From IMG/VR virus record IMGVR_UViG_3300032116_000125, positions 1-64,000 of that record: a stretch of 64,000 bases of DNA; one strand, given 5' to 3'. The notes beneath the pieces were generated by a model. The model saw only the letters and a list, made by a program, of their open reading frames with translations, made no database searches and was not told the DNA's origin. This DNA comes from a virus. Positions 61,992 to 64,000 of the stretch are shown in pieces. Every line of letters begins with the position of its first letter. The first letter of the stretch is position 1. Position numbers and translations under genes: made by a program.

Positions 61992-62353
61992 GACTTCTTC
62001 ACCACAACTTTCAGGTAGGAGGAATGCTTCACTTCGGTCGCCGGGGCGAGGGTCTCGGCATCAATGTGGCCCAGTTCAATGGCGCTGTCCACTGCGGATG
62101 CCTTCACGTTGACCTCGGTCACCTTCTTGAAGATGGAGGGTGACACCAAGTCCTTGAGGACGATGGCGTTGAACGAGCGCCGGTCTTGGGCGATGTGCTT
62201 GAGAGCCACGCCGTTGATGACGATCTCGGTGCCCTCAGCGACCTCGTTCTTCAGGACCTCTTCCAGCGCCTTGATGGCTTCGGAGAGGACCTTGGCTTGA
62301 GACACAAGGTCTATGTATTTCTCGGCGGTCTTCTTCAATACGGTGGTGTTCAT
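61988..62353 (-). CDS. Coiled-coil plus beta-domain protein, similar layout to 40664-41098
   Basis: 121 aa. N-terminal helix (LKKTAEKYIDLVSQAKVLSEAIKALEEVLKNEV), then a compact domain (EIVINGVALKHIAQDRRSFNAIVLKDLV) and a closing strand (SYLKVVVKKS). The order helix, small beta domain, basic C-terminal strand is as in the replication-module protein at 40664. Possibly paralogous; function unknown. Confidence 0.58.
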   Translation of the reverse strand: MNTTVLKKTAEKYIDLVSQAKVLSEAIKALEEVLKNEVAEGTEIVINGVALKHIAQDRRSFNAIVLKDLVSPSIFKKVTEVNVKASAVDSAIELGHIDAETLAPATEVKHSSYLKVVVKKS

Positions 62354-62592
62354 GGGTTTCTTTCTGTGTTGTGGGTTTCTTGGGACTTTGTGCAGATACT
62401 ACCGACTAACTCTATGCCAACCCCGGTCAGGGTGTGGGATAAGAATCGGGTTAGATTCCGCATTATTTCGGATGTGTCGTCGTGGTTGAACTGGTCAGCG
62501 TCACACGGGACGACGCTCCTGACGGGGAAGTACACCCCGTCAGGAACGTCCAACTCCAGTACGACTCGGAGGGTGTGGGAATCACCAGCCAT
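62350..62592 (-). CDS. Hypothetical small protein
   Basis: 80 aa from ATG 62592, overlapping the upstream stop; earlier in-frame codons lie inside the preceding gene. Beta-type start DSHTLRVVLELDVPDGVYFPVRSVV, then a helix (DTSEIMRNLTRFLSHTLTGVGIELVG). No family recognised. Confidence 0.55.
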   Translation of the reverse strand: MAGDSHTLRVVLELDVPDGVYFPVRSVVPCDADQFNHDDTSEIMRNLTRFLSHTLTGVGIELVGSICTKSQETHNTERNP

Positions 62593-62989
62593 TGGAGTCG
62601 TCCATGAGGGAGTAGAACAAGGCTTCCTCTTCACGCTTCTTCTTGATTTGCGCTTGGATGAAGTTCAGAAAGTCGTCACGGACGGCCTTGTCTTCCTCGC
62701 TGAGTTCGTGGTCGGGGACTTCTTGCCAGTCGTCATCGTCGTCCACCCCAAGGGACAGGTCCATACCGGCGTAGCACGCCTCTTGGATTTCCTCAACGGG
62801 GTAAGCGGGGAAGTCACGGGCGAGGGTAATCCACACGGTGCTCAGCGGGATGATCTCGTTGTGTCGGGTCATGTGGGCGATGCACTGCAACTTGAGGTCG
62901 TCCCAGTACTCGTACAAGGCAATCTGCTTCTGAGGGTCGGTTAGGTCGTCGTCGGGGTGAAGCCCATAGTTGGAGGCTTTGATGGTCAT
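62582..62989 (-). CDS. Hypothetical acidic protein
   Basis: 135 aa from ATG 62989. Mainly helical: QKQIALYEYWDDLKLQCIAHMTRHNEIIPLSTVWITLARDFPAYPVEEIQEACYAGMDLSLGV, followed by an acidic stretch and a Lys/Glu helix (DFLNFIQAQIKKKREEEALFYSLMDD). ATGA overlap with the gene upstream. No family recognised. Confidence 0.6.
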   Translation of the reverse strand: MTIKASNYGLHPDDDLTDPQKQIALYEYWDDLKLQCIAHMTRHNEIIPLSTVWITLARDFPAYPVEEIQEACYAGMDLSLGVDDDDDWQEVPDHELSEEDKAVRDDFLNFIQAQIKKKREEEALFYSLMDDSNGW

Positions 62990-63282
62990 TCGGGTTCCTG
63001 TTCTACTGGTGGTCGGGCGGGGGTGTAAGCCCCGTGTTCTTCCATGGGGTGGATTAGATCAAGGTAATCACCCATCCATGTCTCGTAAACGGACATGGTC
63101 AGGCATCTTTGGCAGAATGCCTCGCCCCGAGCGTATGGGGCGCATTCTGCACAATCAGTGTCGTCACAGACGGAATCGCAAGTACATGGGGAGTTCATGA
63201 GGCCGGTGTACAGCACACCACACAGGTGTCGCATTCGGACAGCCTCGTCAAAGAGGGCGTTAGATGAGATGAGTTCAGGCAT
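62986..63282 (-). CDS. Cys-rich putative zinc-binding protein
   Basis: 98 aa from ATG 63282; the frame is open further upstream but no good start occurs. Contains a cysteine run (CTCDSVCDDTDCAECAPYARGEAFCQRC, about 33-60), which could hold two zinc ions, and an acidic C-terminus. It is the first gene after the palindrome at 63303-63329. Confidence 0.6.
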   Translation of the reverse strand: MPELISSNALFDEAVRMRHLCGVLYTGLMNSPCTCDSVCDDTDCAECAPYARGEAFCQRCLTMSVYETWMGDYLDLIHPMEEHGAYTPARPPVEQEPE

Positions 63283-63302
63283 GGTTCTCTTTCGGCGGTG
63301 GT

Positions 63303-63329
63303 GGGGGTGTCCCACGGTGGGACACCCCC
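63303..63329. promoter_or_regulatory. Palindrome sharing core with 58418-58448
   Basis: GGGGGTGTCCCA-CGG-TGGGACACCCCC, perfect 12-base arms with a 3-base loop, between the ParB-like gene and the zinc gene on the minus strand. The inner 8+3+8 bases match the palindrome at 58418-58448 except in the loop. The two flanks differ, so the core is what is conserved. Confidence 0.75.
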
Positions 63330-63340
63330 TGATGTTGGTC

Positions 63341-64000
63341 TTACCACCGATGGGGGATGTCGGGCATACCCTTGTTGACATCGTGCGTGCGGAGACGCTG
63401 TATGGGGGTGCCCACCGCAAAGTTCCGGTACACCGACAGGTAGGTACCGAGATGCTCAGCACGCCCCACACCACGGTCAATCCGGGGATGACGAACCAGC
63501 CAGTTGCGGAGGGCAAGACGAGGGTCGCCCACGTTCAGGTTCGCTCCCTCGCTGACCGAGTTGAGGAACTCACGGATGCGAGAACCCCCATCCTTGTGTG
63601 TGAGGGCGCACAGGATGTACAGGGCACCCCACGCACTGAATGAACCCGCCAGTTGGCGATGGACCACACGGCAGTCCTTGAGGGCTTGCGTGATGAGTTC
63701 ACGGTGCGCCTCGCAGAAGTTGATGATGTCCGTACGGCTGATGAGCGACATCAACTCCGTGTTGTTCGGGTTGATTCCAGCCTGCACTCCGATGACCAAC
63801 TTGGCGATGGCTCCGACTTCCTTGGGGTCACCGAATCCGAGGCTACCCAGCGCGTCACCGTTGGTACGGCTGAGTCCCGAATCCAAGACCTTGAAGACCT
63901 CGGGGTCAAGCCCATCCACCACGAAGAACTCCGCAGGGATACCGGCCTTGATGACGGCGAGCAGGCGGTGCTGTCCGTCCAACAGGGTGCCATCATTGGC
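63341..64000 (-). CDS. ParB/Srx-like protein (5' truncated by window edge)
   Basis: At least 219 residues, open through the window edge, with DGQHRLLAVIKAGIPAEFFVVDGLDPEVFKVLDSG near the N-terminal end of the visible part. This G-x-HRL-x-A motif is the ParB/sulfiredoxin-type nuclease or NTP-binding signature. The following part (LNVGDPRLALRNWLVRHPRIDRGVGRAEHLGTYLSVYRNFAVG) is helical. Phage ParB-like proteins can be nucleases or DNA-binding regulators; the missing N-terminus prevents further assignment. Confidence 0.75.
   Translation of the reverse strand, partial: ANDGTLLDGQHRLLAVIKAGIPAEFFVVDGLDPEVFKVLDSGLSRTNGDALGSLGFGDPKEVGAIAKLVIGVQAGINPNNTELMSLISRTDIINFCEAHRELITQALKDCRVVHRQLAGSFSAWGALYILCALTHKDGGSRIREFLNSVSEGANLNVGDPRLALRNWLVRHPRIDRGVGRAEHLGTYLSVYRNFAVGTPIQRLRTHDVNKGMPDIPHRW

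Noticed and set aside
62186-62944. 252-aa plus-strand frame over the minus-strand early operon
   Set aside because: The opposite-strand genes are tightly coupled (ATGA overlaps) with sensible starts; this frame crosses several of them and looks like a shadow.
1-64000. tRNA or other structured RNA genes
   Set aside because: Gaps between genes are mostly under 100 bases and none shows a cloverleaf or a CCA-type end; hairpins seen are terminator- or operator-like.

Overview
The window is one continuous stretch of a tailed-phage genome with a contractile tail (myovirus-like). It carries a tail sheath, a gp19-type tube, gp25-, gpJ- and gpI-like baseplate genes, a terminase, a portal, a scaffold and a capsid gene. 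Genes are packed with ATGA, GTGA or TAATG overlaps, and I found no rRNA, tRNA, CRISPR array, insertion sequence or integrase. The host is probably an actinobacterium (inference): there are two WhiB-family genes (57386-57790 and 59542-59943), two lipoproteins resembling the actinobacterial DUF732 family, and a terminase gene that looks leaderlessly expressed. Both ends of the window cut through a gene.

Layout. (1) 1-5900, plus strand: tail fibres and adhesins (a BspA-like repeat protein and two paralogous fibres with Mtd_N-like N-termini), a small OB-fold-like spike or baseplate protein, an M15-like endolysin and small membrane proteins, ending at a strong terminator. (2) 5960-34463, plus strand: the virion operon. 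It runs terminase, small unknowns, phosphoesterase, portal, scaffold, major capsid protein, a collar-domain protein, neck proteins, sheath, tube, a tail assembly chaperone with a probable +1 (or -2) frameshift, a 946-aa tape measure with two wall-hydrolase domains, then baseplate and a holin-like protein. (3) 34472-36052, minus strand: an island of five small Lys-rich proteins, four of them resembling small conserved proteins of aquatic phages, plus a Dps-like ferritin. (4) 36253-49749, plus strand: replication and recombination, with winged-helix initiator, helicase loader, DnaB-like helicase, primase, zinc-containing SSB-like protein, family A polymerase, RecA, three PD-(D/E)XK-type nucleases and an O-methyltransferase. 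(5) 49791-55239, plus strand: a SpoVS-like gene followed by a run of small, low-complexity, translationally coupled genes of unknown role. (6) 55236-59943, plus strand: a HAD-like protein, a 472-aa unknown, WhiB 1, a lipoprotein with a transglycosylase-like domain, a glycosyltransferase and WhiB 2, closed by a bidirectional terminator. (7) 60005-64000, minus strand: early-type small genes including a pyrimidine-dimer glycosylase, two lipoproteins and a truncated ParB-like protein.

How it fits together: modules 1 and 2 build, package and release the particle; module 4 copies and recombines DNA largely independently of the host; modules 5-7 look like host-interaction genes (transcription regulators, surface lipoproteins, glycan enzymes, DNA repair). 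The least understood parts are the 49.8-54.8 kb small-protein array, the minus-strand basic-protein island, and two intergenic palindromes (58418-58448 and 63303-63329) that share the core GTGTCCCA-N3-TGGGACAC.
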